Part shown: positions 37,601 to 45,045 of the stretch, in pieces | Position numbering within the stretch: the first letter of the stretch is position 1 | Layout: each line of letters opens with the position of its first letter | DNA from: Paludibacteraceae bacterium | Lineage (GTDB): Bacteria; Bacteroidota; Bacteroidia; Bacteroidales; Paludibacteraceae | Direction: 5' to 3' | Assembly (NCBI GenBank): GCA_017461505.1 | Contig: JAFTXV010000007.1 | Coordinates: forward strand, 1 to 64,000 | DNA length: 64,000 nt | Notes under the pieces: generated by a model | The model's input: only the letters and a program-made list of their open reading frames with translations | The model's database searches: none | Told to the model about the DNA's origin: nothing | Made by a program: the position numbers and the translations under genes

Positions 37601-37746
37601 TCATCGACTATAAATTTGGTCATGAGCAACCTGCATCCCATCTAGAGCAGGTGCGCGATTATATGGCATTGCTCCAACAAATGGGCTACACCACTGAAGG
37701 ACATATTATCTATAACGCACTACAAACTATTCATACCATACAATGA
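34663..37746 (+). CDS. UvrD/AddA-like helicase-nuclease
   Basis: 1027 aa. Walker A NASAGSGKTFT is at residues 6-16, motif Ia VTFTKKATAEMKERIL follows, and Walker B MIDEFQDTSALQWQ lies near 395. Motifs IV-VI include MTIHSSKGLEFDIVF and TYVAITRPRYRLYIY. The C-terminus RPDRVMINGNHAIIIDYKFG is a RecB/AddA PD-(D/E)xK nuclease site. It likely resects double-strand breaks for RecA. In related genomes an AddB-like nuclease is adjacent; none is visible here. rimM overlaps its stop by four bases. Confidence 0.93.
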   Translation: MLHIYNASAGSGKTFTLAREYLRMLLRDTQHDDDKRLPHSRILAVTFTKKATAEMKERILYELFVLSTTPTQSDHWEALHEDLKLNPLQMQQRARLLLVGILQDYTRFSVSTIDGFFQQMIRTFAKELGLSATYDLSMDGEEIVQEAVDEIFKRLRQDDSADKELLDWMTEFIQKNIDDDHLWNPSQSIKQFSKELLKEQLIVRMPKLQQVFSDKDFMRHYRTQLLQICQEKEQQVATLLQQAIRIFQTQETEKWNRHILTAFNKTHIEWLRNNIGTTFFSVLADPSKIITKSKTTKAEQQFLLNIYEQQLAPIFQSLNDICTGTPATDYITAKEVLTNLYTLGILQDVAKQIETTNRTIGRLPISETNLLVNQIIDEQESPLIYERYGQYFRHYMIDEFQDTSALQWQNFAPLIQESESYQADNLIVGDVKQSIYRFRNSDWSLLKNIPNEFPHHRDYPMPYNWRTAPVIIEENEKLMQQLSSHIAGNICEKYNQDDLDTDIYYIFDPKYMHQKPAKKTSGYFHMQFFEGKDAEEQTLNTLHQQLQDLQQEGIDLKRVTLLVRYSNQAALLARFLISQGYNVQSSEGLQIGSHPTIQLLINLLKQDGEAIDPISEKYIQQNFGTFTEQQYSAIRLAQQMPLYEQVQHLIYTLQLAQQEGVAPYLTAFLDTIYQFTKSRVADRKAFLEYWERKGRSKTIAAPQTANAIRIMTIHSSKGLEFDIVFIPFFTWEVTKTRATDIIWCEPKTAPFNQLPLVAVHPSKSLLQSHFRQEYIQEQIAQAIDNLNLTYVAITRPRYRLYIYSQLNRSTTGSIATEVYALYKHLLNDQLTYRIPADGKPAPLPPLNEESTDSLPAAYTYEPVNNRLTLRSRAEDDFAEQTPLATVDLGILMHLWLSHIRTWDDAEPAINRLIRNGQVTEQQAIELRQQLNQLQALINREHHSDWFAGQYTILAEQDILTPSGNMHRPDRVMINGNHAIIIDYKFGHEQPASHLEQVRDYMALLQQMGYTTEGHIIYNALQTIHTIQ

Positions 37747-38252
37747 TTACCAACGAGCAAGTCATTTCCATAGGGCGCATCACCCGCACACATGGCAAAC
37801 GAGGAGAGATTCAATGCCTTACCAGCAATGAGTATTGGGACAATGCCAATGCTACATTTCTAATCCTTTGTATTGATAATATATTGGTACCTTTCCGTGT
37901 ACTAGATTGGCGTGGTAAAGGTAGCGACTCCCTTATCTTCCAACTCGATCGTATCACCGACGAACAATCCGCACAACCGCTCATTGGTTGTCAGGCATAT
38001 ATGCTCACCAGCGACCTCAGCGAGGAGGACGAAGTACTTCCTACTTGGCAAAGCCTCATGGGTTATCGTGTATTAGATACCGACCAAGGAGAACTCGGAA
38101 CCATCATCCATGTGGATGAGTCCACCATCAACACGCTCATTACCCTTGACAACGAGCAACTCATCCCTCTGCACGAAGATTTCATCCTCAATATTGAACC
38201 CGACAAACAACTACTAACCATTTGCCTGCCATTTTTGTTTACAAAAGAATAG
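37743..38252 (+). CDS. rimM: Ribosome maturation factor RimM
   Basis: 169 aa. It assists assembly of the 30S head. GRITRTHGKRGEIQCLT at the start is the N-terminal RimM barrel and LMGYRVLDTDQGELGTI, then PLHEDFILNIEPDKQLL, the PRC barrel. Family length. It overlaps the helicase gene by four bases and precedes the SpoU methyltransferase by 3 bp. Confidence 0.93.
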   Translation: MITNEQVISIGRITRTHGKRGEIQCLTSNEYWDNANATFLILCIDNILVPFRVLDWRGKGSDSLIFQLDRITDEQSAQPLIGCQAYMLTSDLSEEDEVLPTWQSLMGYRVLDTDQGELGTIIHVDESTINTLITLDNEQLIPLHEDFILNIEPDKQLLTICLPFLFTKE

Positions 38253-38255
38253 ACT

Positions 38256-38783
38256 ATGTTAAAGACTACTATACAAGAGATGAACCGCCTCACTCCAGAG
38301 GCATTCCACGAGGCACAGAAAGTCCCCCTGATTGTGGTACTTGATAATGTCCGTAGCCAACACAATATCGGTGCTGTCTTTCGCACTGCCGATGCATTTT
38401 GTCTGCAAGGCGTATGGCTATGCGGCATCTGCTGTTGCCCACCCAACAACGAGATTCACAAGACAGCTCTTGGAGCGGAACTTACCGTGGACTGGCGCTA
38501 TTTTGAACAAACCATAGATGCCGTTCGTGCCTTGCAAGCTGATGGCTACACCGTCTATGCCATAGAGCAAGCACATGGTGCTACCATGCTCCATGACCTG
38601 CAACTGCCCAAAGAACAAAAGACAGCTATCATCATGGGGCATGAGGTATTTGGCGTGCAACAAGAGGTGGTCGATGCTGCTGATGGTTGCATTGAGATAC
38701 CACAATATGGTACCAAGCACTCGCTCAATGTCAGCGTCACTGCTGGTATTGTGATGTACCAACTCAGCAACATGCTTCGCTAA
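38256..38783 (+). CDS. SpoU/TrmH family RNA 2'-O-methyltransferase
   Basis: 175 aa, SPOUT knot fold. Motif 1 VLDNVRSQHNIGAVFRTADA, motif 2 IIMGHEVFGVQQEVVDAADG and motif 3 IPQYGTKHSLNVSVTAGI are complete. It probably methylates a ribose in tRNA or rRNA; which site cannot be told. No extra RNA-binding domain is present. Confidence 0.92.
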   Translation: MLKTTIQEMNRLTPEAFHEAQKVPLIVVLDNVRSQHNIGAVFRTADAFCLQGVWLCGICCCPPNNEIHKTALGAELTVDWRYFEQTIDAVRALQADGYTVYAIEQAHGATMLHDLQLPKEQKTAIIMGHEVFGVQQEVVDAADGCIEIPQYGTKHSLNVSVTAGIVMYQLSNMLR

Positions 38784-38794
38784 ATAATAACTTA

Positions 38795-38831
38795 TAATTC
38801 GTAATTCATCATTAAAAATTCAAAATTAATA
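38795..38831. repeat. AT-rich AATTCATAATTC word tract at the U32 start
   Basis: Words ATAATTCGTAATTC, ATCATTAAAAATTC, AAAATTAATATC. It resembles the tract at 9080-9107 and appears to have replaced the normal start region of the next gene. Confidence 0.55.
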
Positions 38832-38837
38832 TCATTA

Positions 38838-40583
38838 TTGGCTCCAGCACGTGATTTGGAGGTAGGAATAGCTGCCATTCAAGCGGGTGCGGATGCTGTA
38901 TATATAGGTGCGCCTGAGTTCGGCGCACGCCAAGCAGCAGGCAACTCGCTCAATGATATTGCTGAGTTGGTAAAATATGCTCATCGCTTTGGGGTACAGG
39001 TACTGGTAACACTCAACACGCTGCTCCACGACGACGAATACCCTCGTGCGTGCGCGCTCGCGCACGAATTATATAAGGTAGGGGTAGATGCGCTGATTAT
39101 CCAAGACCTCAATTTGCTCCAGTACGACCTCCCGCCTATTCGCCTTCATGCTTCTACGCAGTGCGACAATCGCACGGCAGAACAAGTGCTTCACTTGCAG
39201 CAGATGGGTTTCCGTCGTGTGGTTCTTGCCCGTGAATTATCCCTCAAGGAAATAAAAGACATCAGTAACGCGCTTTTCATTCAGAATTCAAATTTCAATA
39301 TTGAATTAGAAGCTTTCGTTCACGGTGCCTTGTGCGTGAGCTATAGTGGACGCTGCTATCTCTCGGAAGTACTGATGGATCGTAGTGCCAACCGTGGTTG
39401 CTGTGCACAACTCTGCCGCCAGCGTTATGACCTGCTAGACAAGGATGGCAAAGAGATGGTGGACATGTATGGTGAACCTATCCACCAACGTTATTTGCTC
39501 TCGCTCCAAGATATGGATCGTAGTCAGTACCTTGCCGAACTTATCGAAGCAGGAGTAACCACCTTCAAGATTGAAGGACGACTAAAGGACCGCGACTACG
39601 TCACCAATATCGTGGCATACTACCGCCAACTGCTAGACCAACTGATTGCAAGCAATCCCACATTGCAGCAAGCATCTACTCCGTCTGTCTATCAATATGA
39701 CTTTACCCCTAATCCTGCTAAGACTTTCCATCGCGGACAAACCGACTACTTCTTGCACGGTCGCACACCTAATATGGCAAACTGGCAAACACCCAAATCC
39801 ACGGGTGAGAAGATTGGTAAGGTCATTGCCACCAGACACAATGCCATCTGCGTGGAGCTCGCTCATGGTATCACGCTTCACAACGGTGACGGCATCTGCT
39901 ATGGAGATAAGGGCTTTGCTATCAACCGCATTGAAGGCGACTGGATTTATCCAAATAACCAATATCCAACACCAAATAGCCCACAGAGCATCCAATATCC
40001 TAAAGTTGGTACAACGCTATATAGAAATCTTGACAACGAGTTTCTACGTTCGCTCAAGGCGGAGCGCCGTATGCCTGTGGATATCCGTTTCGAGGCAGTA
40101 GAAGAGGGCTATCGTCTAACGATTGGCAAGCAGACTGCCACTTTTGAGGCAGAGCACCAACTGGCTAACAATCCAGAGCGTGCGTTGCAAACCATCATTC
40201 AGCAACTCAGCAAATTAGGAGATACGGATTTTATTGCCAAGGATATCCAAGTCTTTGACGGCGAAGAAGCATGCTCCGATGCCTTCCCATATTTCATCCC
40301 TACTAGCCTACTCAACCAATGGCGCAGAGAGGTATCCAATAGCGAAAGTGCTCTACAGCGAAATGATCTACAGCGAAGCGATCTACAGGCGAAGCCAATC
40401 TACAGCGAAGCGTCCCATCATCCCCTTATGACGTGTAAGTATTGCATACTATATGAGTTAGGTCATTGTCGTAAGATTAATCCAATGACTAATGAACCTC
40501 GCTATCTTCGTTTGCAGAATGGCACGATGCTCTCTTTGGAGTTCGACTGCAAACACTGCGAAATGCGAATCACTAAGCACTAA
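38838..40583 (+). CDS. U32 family peptidase / prephenate-dependent tRNA hydroxylation-like protein
   Basis: 581 aa from a TTG. APARDLEVGIAAIQAGADAV with YIGAPEFGARQAAG opens the U32 barrel; CYLSEVLMDRSANRGCCAQL and C-terminal CKYCILYELGHC, CKHC suggest a metal or Fe-S site. The family includes TrhP and RlhA, which act on RNA. The family normally starts with a strand like IELLAPA. Upstream codons here (ISLLAPA) fit, so translation may begin at ATT 38811 or ATA 38829. Three low-complexity inserts are encoded by DNA word repeats: near residues 148-155, 371-390 and 498-527, the last by the hairpin repeat family. Confidence 0.85.
   Translation: MAPARDLEVGIAAIQAGADAVYIGAPEFGARQAAGNSLNDIAELVKYAHRFGVQVLVTLNTLLHDDEYPRACALAHELYKVGVDALIIQDLNLLQYDLPPIRLHASTQCDNRTAEQVLHLQQMGFRRVVLARELSLKEIKDISNALFIQNSNFNIELEAFVHGALCVSYSGRCYLSEVLMDRSANRGCCAQLCRQRYDLLDKDGKEMVDMYGEPIHQRYLLSLQDMDRSQYLAELIEAGVTTFKIEGRLKDRDYVTNIVAYYRQLLDQLIASNPTLQQASTPSVYQYDFTPNPAKTFHRGQTDYFLHGRTPNMANWQTPKSTGEKIGKVIATRHNAICVELAHGITLHNGDGICYGDKGFAINRIEGDWIYPNNQYPTPNSPQSIQYPKVGTTLYRNLDNEFLRSLKAERRMPVDIRFEAVEEGYRLTIGKQTATFEAEHQLANNPERALQTIIQQLSKLGDTDFIAKDIQVFDGEEACSDAFPYFIPTSLLNQWRREVSNSESALQRNDLQRSDLQAKPIYSEASHHPLMTCKYCILYELGHCRKINPMTNEPRYLRLQNGTMLSLEFDCKHCEMRITKH
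39945..40002. repeat. In-frame CCAATATCC word repeat in the U32 gene
   Basis: The words CCAAATAACC, CCAATATCC, CCAAATAGCCC and CCAATATCC encode NNQYPTPNSPQSIQYP. CCAATA words also flank the hairpin repeats at 19803-19858 and 40334. Confidence 0.6.
40334..40412. repeat. Hairpin mini-repeats in frame in the U32 gene
   Basis: CCAATAGCG, then four CTACAG units around GC-GAA-(A)TG, GC-GAA-GC, GGC-GAA-GCC and GC-GAA-GC. It is the same family as the array at 44776-45045, on the opposite strand. It encodes LQRNDLQRSDLQAKPIYSEA and keeps the frame. Confidence 0.8.
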
Positions 40584-40606
40584 ATTCTAAACACTCAACA
40601 CAAGAT

Positions 40607-41509
40607 ATGGCAGCACACCAAGTTAACGTTTATTTCTGGTTGATCGACACTATTGCTTCGGGCAATCTCACCCGCGAGGATATCAACCGCCGCTGGATGC
40701 ATTGTCGCTACAACGACAATCACGAAGACGAATTCCCAGAACGTAAGTTCCACCGTTACAAGGAGGAAATTCAAGAAATCTTCGATGTGGACATACGTTG
40801 CAGCAAGTCGCGCGGCAACGTCTATTACATCCAGAATAAGGACGACATCTCTGGCGGCACGCGCCAGTGGTTGCTCAATGCTATGGCTGTCCACTCCATG
40901 CTGGATCAAGCCAAGGATATCACCAACTGTGTGCTGTACGAAGATATCCCCGAAGGCACGCAGTACCTCAGTTTGATTGTGGATGCCATTCGCCACCGCA
41001 CGCAGTTGCAACTCACCTACCATAGTTTCAACCGCCAAGAGCAGTACGAGTTGATGCTCTCGCCCTACTGCCTCAAGGTCTTCAAACAACGATGGTATGT
41101 AGCAGGGTGTCCATCTACTCATCCCAACGAGACGCGTATCTATGCGCTAGATCGTGTACAGATGATGCGTCCTACTGAGCACACTTTCATTTATCCCAAG
41201 AAGTTTGATGCCAAAACCTTCTTCGCCCCATACTATGGTGTATTCCGCAATGCTACCCCTACCAAGGTGATTATAGAGGCCAATCCACAATCCACACAAT
41301 TTCTTCGCCTCTTGCCTTTGCACGAGTCACAAAAGGAGTTGCGCCAATTCCACGGGAATACTTTCTTCGAATATTATATTGCTCCCACACTTGACTTCAT
41401 CCAAGAGCTCCGTACCCACGGTACAGATATCCGTGTACGTGAACCTGAAGAACTGGTTAAGGTCTTCCGCGACGAAGCCCAAAAGGCATACGAGATGTAT
41501 TGTCAATAG
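40607..41509 (+). CDS. WYL-domain transcriptional regulator
   Basis: 300 aa. A winged-helix N-terminus (about 1-75), a WYL domain (about 120-215, ending YVAGCPSTHPNETRIYALDR) and a WCX C-terminal extension. WYL domains sense nucleic-acid ligands and often control DNA-damage or defence genes. The stop codon TAG is part of the first unit of a hairpin repeat string. The targets are unknown; the ArdC-like unit downstream has its own promoter. Confidence 0.88.
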   Translation: MAAHQVNVYFWLIDTIASGNLTREDINRRWMHCRYNDNHEDEFPERKFHRYKEEIQEIFDVDIRCSKSRGNVYYIQNKDDISGGTRQWLLNAMAVHSMLDQAKDITNCVLYEDIPEGTQYLSLIVDAIRHRTQLQLTYHSFNRQEQYELMLSPYCLKVFKQRWYVAGCPSTHPNETRIYALDRVQMMRPTEHTFIYPKKFDAKTFFAPYYGVFRNATPTKVIIEANPQSTQFLRLLPLHESQKELRQFHGNTFFEYYIAPTLDFIQELRTHGTDIRVREPEELVKVFRDEAQKAYEMYCQ

Positions 41510-41571
41510 GACGCCACTAAGTGGCTATAGGACGGTGCAAGCACCTATAGGACGCCCTGAAGGGCTATAGG
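41505..41571. repeat. Three hairpin mini-repeats at the end of the WYL gene
   Basis: ATAGGAC units alternate with GCCAC-TAA-GTGGC, GGTGC-AA-GCACC and GCCCT-GA-AGGGC. Every stem differs in sequence yet pairs perfectly. The spacer CTATAGGAC is constant. The tract then runs into GGTTAAAGG. Confidence 0.85.
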
Positions 41572-41580
41572 TTAAAGGCA

Positions 41581-41620
41581 AAAAAACAAAAAAGTGCAAA
41601 AAAATGCACTTTTTTTGTTT
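41581..41620. terminator. Terminator after the WYL gene
   Basis: AAAAAACAAAAAAGTGCA pairs with TGCACTTTTTTTGTTTTTT across a 6-nt A loop. It is strong in both directions. Confidence 0.9.
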
Positions 41621-41660
41621 TTTTCTCGAGATACTGACAAGTTTTAGCAGTCTGCTATAG

Positions 41661-41668
41661 TACCTTTG
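41661..41668 (+). promoter_or_regulatory. -7 element for the small-ORF/ArdC-like unit
   Basis: TACCTTTG followed by C. No TTG at the expected -33 position, so an activator may be needed. The leader to the ATG at 41717 is about 45 nt. Confidence 0.65.
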
Positions 41669-41716
41669 CACCGTCAAACGATAAAAATAGTATTAACTTG
41701 TTAAAAACTTACGACT

Positions 41717-41830
41717 ATGCAACTAGAATTGAACTTCAACCAACCCACGCTTCAAGACACTGCAAAGGACTTCTTCAACAACATGTACAGTCTCCTCATT
41801 TGTATGCAAATTATAGCAAACCCAATATAA
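41717..41830 (+). CDS. Small ORF of 37 codons
   Basis: The ATG at 41717 opens MQLELNFNQPTLQDTAKDFF and ends at TAA 41828-41830. It is the first ATG after a good -7 element and lies 24 bp before the ArdC-like gene. The first half is polar, the second hydrophobic (LLICMQIIANPI). I do not recognise it. It could be a leader peptide or a partner of the ArdC-like protein. Confidence 0.5.
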   Translation: MQLELNFNQPTLQDTAKDFFNNMYSLLICMQIIANPI

Positions 41831-41854
41831 TATTCACTTTTATTTTTTTACATT

Positions 41855-42211
41855 ATGACAACACGTATCAACGAGGTGAATACACTCACCCAAGCATCCA
41901 ATCCATCAAAAATGCACGACTATCGTATGCATCTCCGTGCGATCACCGACGGACTAGTAGAAATGGCTAAAGCTGCAGGTCGCAGCAAATACACTTGTAA
42001 TCAATTGCTGCGCGAGTGTTATAATCTGATAGATGCCGAATTAAAGACGTATGAGCAATGGAAAGAGGAAGGCGCTTATGTACGTCGTGGTGAGCATGCG
42101 TATCTCTTTTGGGGCAAACCCGTTCGCAATGATCACGGTATAAGATATTGCCCTGTGGAATTCCGCTTCTGCCGTGAGCAAGTACGTTTCCGAGAAGTTA
42201 ACGCGCTCTAA
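41855..42211 (+). CDS. ArdC N-terminal-like single-strand DNA-binding protein
   Basis: 118 aa. The centre, YEQWKEEGAYVRRGEHAYLF followed by WGKPV, matches the N-terminal domain of ArdC antirestriction proteins (WKQWKELGRQVKKGEK-type). The C-terminal metallopeptidase of ArdC is absent. Such short proteins are common on Bacteroidales mobile elements, but no other mobile gene is adjacent. It sits between two strong terminators as an isolated unit. Anti-restriction or DNA protection is inference only. Confidence 0.65.
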   Translation: MTTRINEVNTLTQASNPSKMHDYRMHLRAITDGLVEMAKAAGRSKYTCNQLLRECYNLIDAELKTYEQWKEEGAYVRRGEHAYLFWGKPVRNDHGIRYCPVEFRFCREQVRFREVNAL

Positions 42212-42251
42212 ACACTAAACAGTAGTTCGCTTTGCGAGCGTTCTCTAAACA

Positions 42252-42287
42252 AAAAAATAGGCTACCTACAGTAGGTAGCCTATTTTT
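42252..42287. terminator. Bidirectional terminator
   Basis: AAAAAATAGGCTACCTAC and its complement on both sides of one A, with T-runs each way. It ends the ArdC-like unit on plus and the secreted OB-fold gene on minus. Confidence 0.9.
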
Positions 42288-42304
42288 GTAATATGAAATA
42301 GTGA

Positions 42305-43624
42305 TTACTTCACTTGTGCACCAAGTACATTGTAAACGTTCTCGCCACGGATAATCAATACTTGACCATTATTGATAACCTTAATAGGATTCTCGCTTAC
42401 GAACACCTCCTCTATTGAAGTAGTGGACAACAATGTTGCCTCACCATCAGCAATCTCAATAGTACCTTTGTAGTTTTGCAAGATACCTGTTACAGCCACT
42501 TTGTCACCTACTTTAAAGTAGTCAGGTACAAATGCCCAGAAAGCCATAAATTGCTTTTCTCCACCTTCGGTATCTGACATATAGAAGCATTGTTTGTTGC
42601 GACCAGTCTTATCATCAACTTTTTGGTTGCCCAATTCTACAACATAACCATATACGGTTACGTTCTCAGTGCCTTTATAGCCCTCGGTTACAGCAATACT
42701 TGCTGCTTCAGTACAAGTAATCATTCCTTCAGGTGTATCTGGAGTACTACCATTCTCAGAGAGAGTAAGATCCTCATAAATATCATATCCATCTTCATCT
42801 TGACCCAAATATTCATAAGCAGTCACAGGCACTACTTGGTTGAGTGTGTATGTTTTGCCATCCAATCCTACGAATGATCCAACGAAAGAATAGTTGCCAT
42901 TGTTATCTTTATTTTTAATAGTCAATGTTCCTACAGGCTCTTCTGCCACTTCATCCGTATTAACGACATCTTCTTCGTTTTCATTTTTCCAATACTCTGC
43001 ATAATAGATGTTATATGTTCCATTGAGGGTTGTCTTACCATATGCCTCATATGTTTCTACATATAGATATGGAGACATATACATTCCTTCCGCTTCGTCA
43101 ATACTAGCATATAGATCAAATATCCAATAATCTCCAAACTCTTCATCTGCTACATACGTGGCATCAGCGCCTTGAACACCTGTAATCTCAGTGCCCGTTA
43201 CTGGCGTGTCTGGAGTATCAGGAGTATCTGGGGTTTCACCACCTTCGCCTAAAGTAACAACAATACTTGTAAAACGAGCTTGCGAAGCAAGAGTGGTTGA
43301 CCATGATGTTTCACCTACAGTGTAGGATTCTTCCAAATTGCCATTATAATAACGATCATCGTAGGTGTCAAATGCAAATTCCAAAGAAGCAATGTTTTCT
43401 GTAGCTGAAATAGTTACAACACCATCTTTGTAGCAACGAAGAGCATATTTATTACCATAACCTTTATCACAAGAAACGGTAACACCATCTTTCGTTACTG
43501 TCACAGGAGAACCTGAACCACTTGTGCCTTGACCCTCAAAATCTGCTGGGGTGAAAGTCACAACACCTGCAAAGCTCATTACAGAGAAGAGCATTGCGCT
43601 TAAGAACAAAGTAAATTTTTTCAT
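42305..43624 (-). CDS. Secreted OB-fold protein with T9SS-type tail
   Basis: 439 aa from MKKFTLFLSAMLFSVMSFAG. After the signal peptide comes a beta domain (about 20-125), a PDTPDTPDTP linker, a second domain (about 145-290) and an OB-fold domain (about 305-405, VTVYGYVVELGNQKVDDKTG, then VGDKVAVTGILQNYKGTIEI). The last residues NVYNVLGAQVK are a short type-A-like sorting tail. The PDT linker matches that of the amylase at 824. Function unknown; an extracellular ligand-binding role is inferred. It follows recF by 37 bp. Confidence 0.8.
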   Translation of the reverse strand: MKKFTLFLSAMLFSVMSFAGVVTFTPADFEGQGTSGSGSPVTVTKDGVTVSCDKGYGNKYALRCYKDGVVTISATENIASLEFAFDTYDDRYYNGNLEESYTVGETSWSTTLASQARFTSIVVTLGEGGETPDTPDTPDTPVTGTEITGVQGADATYVADEEFGDYWIFDLYASIDEAEGMYMSPYLYVETYEAYGKTTLNGTYNIYYAEYWKNENEEDVVNTDEVAEEPVGTLTIKNKDNNGNYSFVGSFVGLDGKTYTLNQVVPVTAYEYLGQDEDGYDIYEDLTLSENGSTPDTPEGMITCTEAASIAVTEGYKGTENVTVYGYVVELGNQKVDDKTGRNKQCFYMSDTEGGEKQFMAFWAFVPDYFKVGDKVAVTGILQNYKGTIEIADGEATLLSTTSIEEVFVSENPIKVINNGQVLIIRGENVYNVLGAQVK

Positions 43625-43661
43625 ACTCATTTAAATTTAATTGGTTAATAAATATGCTTGG

Positions 43662-44768
43662 CTATACTATTTGTATCTCTCCGTTGATTACTTCCCACAC
43701 CTTGGCTTTGTCGCCGTGTGCTGCGAGCAGTGCGGTCAGGTGTTGGCGGTCGGTGTCGGTGATGAATATCTGTCCGAACTCTTGTCCCACCACTAATTGT
43801 ATTATTCGCTCCACTCGTTCGCTATCCAGTTTGTCGAATATGTCGTCGAGTAGAAGGATGGGCTGTTGGTTGAGCACTTGTTGGTCGCTGAGGTATAGCG
43901 CTTGCCCCAGTTTCATGGCTAGTAGGAAAGTCTTTTGTTGTCCTTGGCTACCTACACGTTTGAGGGGATATTCACCTAGCCTCATCTCTAGTTCGTCCTT
44001 GTGTATGCCCTGCGATGTCCAACCTAGTATAAGGTCACGTGTGCGTGTACGCGTCAGTGCTTGCTCCAAGTCACGCTCATGCAACTGCGACACATACTCC
44101 AACGCTACTTGCTCTTTGTCCCCTGAGATAGCACTATACACCTGTTGGAAGTATGGCACAAACTGCTCTATAAACTGCACTCGCTCTTGGTATATCGGCA
44201 TTGCATGCATCACCAGCTGCTGCTCTAGTACCTCAAACAGAGTGGTTGGCAATGCCTCCACAGGGGTATCTGCATATTGTTTGAGTAGCGCATTGCGTTG
44301 CTTGAGCAGTACGTTGTATTGGGTTAGGTGTTCTAGATACGCTTTGCTGTATTGTGAGATGACGCCATCCATAAACTTGCGTCGCTCATCGCTACCGTCC
44401 ACTACTAGTTCGCTATCTTGTGGCGATACCATCACCAGAGGTATCAAGCCGATATGGTCTAGTAGTCGTTTATAATCTTTCTTGCCTCGGCGGAACTGCT
44501 TTTTGACGCCTCGTTTGATGCCGCAGCTGATCACTTCCTCTCCCTCGTACTTACCTTGTATCATAGCCATATCCTCATCGTGGTGGATATTCTGGCTATC
44601 AATAGCGTTGTAGGCAGACTTGGTGAAACTGAGGTAGTATATGGCGTCCAAGATATTCGTTTTGCCTTGCCCGTTTAGCCCGACGAAGCAGTTGAGCTTA
44701 TCCGAGAAGTTCAAGCCTGCCTCACGAATATTCTTGTAGTTTAATATGTGTAGTTCCTGTAGTATCAT
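43662..44768 (-). CDS. recF: DNA replication and repair protein RecF
   Basis: 368 aa. ABC-type ATPase that loads RecA at gaps. Walker A GLNGQGKTN lies near residue 30, the signature VGSQGQQKTFLLAMKLGQ near 275 and Walker B PILLLDDIFDKLD near 305. The N-terminal LHILNYKNIREAGLNF is typical. The hairpin array begins 8 bp upstream of its ATG, so it must lie in the leader or promoter. The usual DUF721 partner is not seen. Confidence 0.95.
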   Translation of the reverse strand: MILQELHILNYKNIREAGLNFSDKLNCFVGLNGQGKTNILDAIYYLSFTKSAYNAIDSQNIHHDEDMAMIQGKYEGEEVISCGIKRGVKKQFRRGKKDYKRLLDHIGLIPLVMVSPQDSELVVDGSDERRKFMDGVISQYSKAYLEHLTQYNVLLKQRNALLKQYADTPVEALPTTLFEVLEQQLVMHAMPIYQERVQFIEQFVPYFQQVYSAISGDKEQVALEYVSQLHERDLEQALTRTRTRDLILGWTSQGIHKDELEMRLGEYPLKRVGSQGQQKTFLLAMKLGQALYLSDQQVLNQQPILLLDDIFDKLDSERVERIIQLVVGQEFGQIFITDTDRQHLTALLAAHGDKAKVWEVINGEIQIV

Positions 44769-44775
44769 CTATTTA

Positions 44776-45045
44776 GATCGCTTCGCTGTAGATCACTTTG
44801 CTGTAGATCGCTTCGCTGTAGATCGCTTCGCTGTAGATCGCTTTGCTGTAGATCACTTTGCTGTAGATCGCTTCGCTGTAGATCGCTTTGCTGTAGATCG
44901 CTTTGCTGTAGATCACTTTGCTGTAGATCACTTCGTTGTAGATCGCTTCGCTGTAGATCGCTTCGCTGTAGATCACTTTGCTGTAGATCGCTTCGCTGTA
45001 GATCACTTTGCTGTAGATCGCTTCGCTGTAGATCGCTTTGCTGTA
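44776..45045. repeat. 18-unit array of a 15-bp hairpin repeat
   Basis: Eighteen head-to-tail copies of GATC(G/A)CTT(C/T)G(C/T)TGTA, exactly 15 bp each. On the minus strand a unit reads TACAGCGAAGCGATC with the mini-hairpin GC-GAA-GC. Variants GC-AAA-GC, GC-AAA-GT and AC-GAA-GT all keep pairing (one by G-T). The array lies between recF and the response regulator and is stop-free in two frames, giving false ORFs. Confidence 0.92.

Noticed and set aside
41855-42211. A complete ArdC antirestriction protein
   Set aside because: Only the N-terminal-like domain is present; no metallopeptidase HExxH.
44776-45045. A CRISPR array
   Set aside because: The units are 15 bp and contiguous, with no unique spacers and no cas genes.
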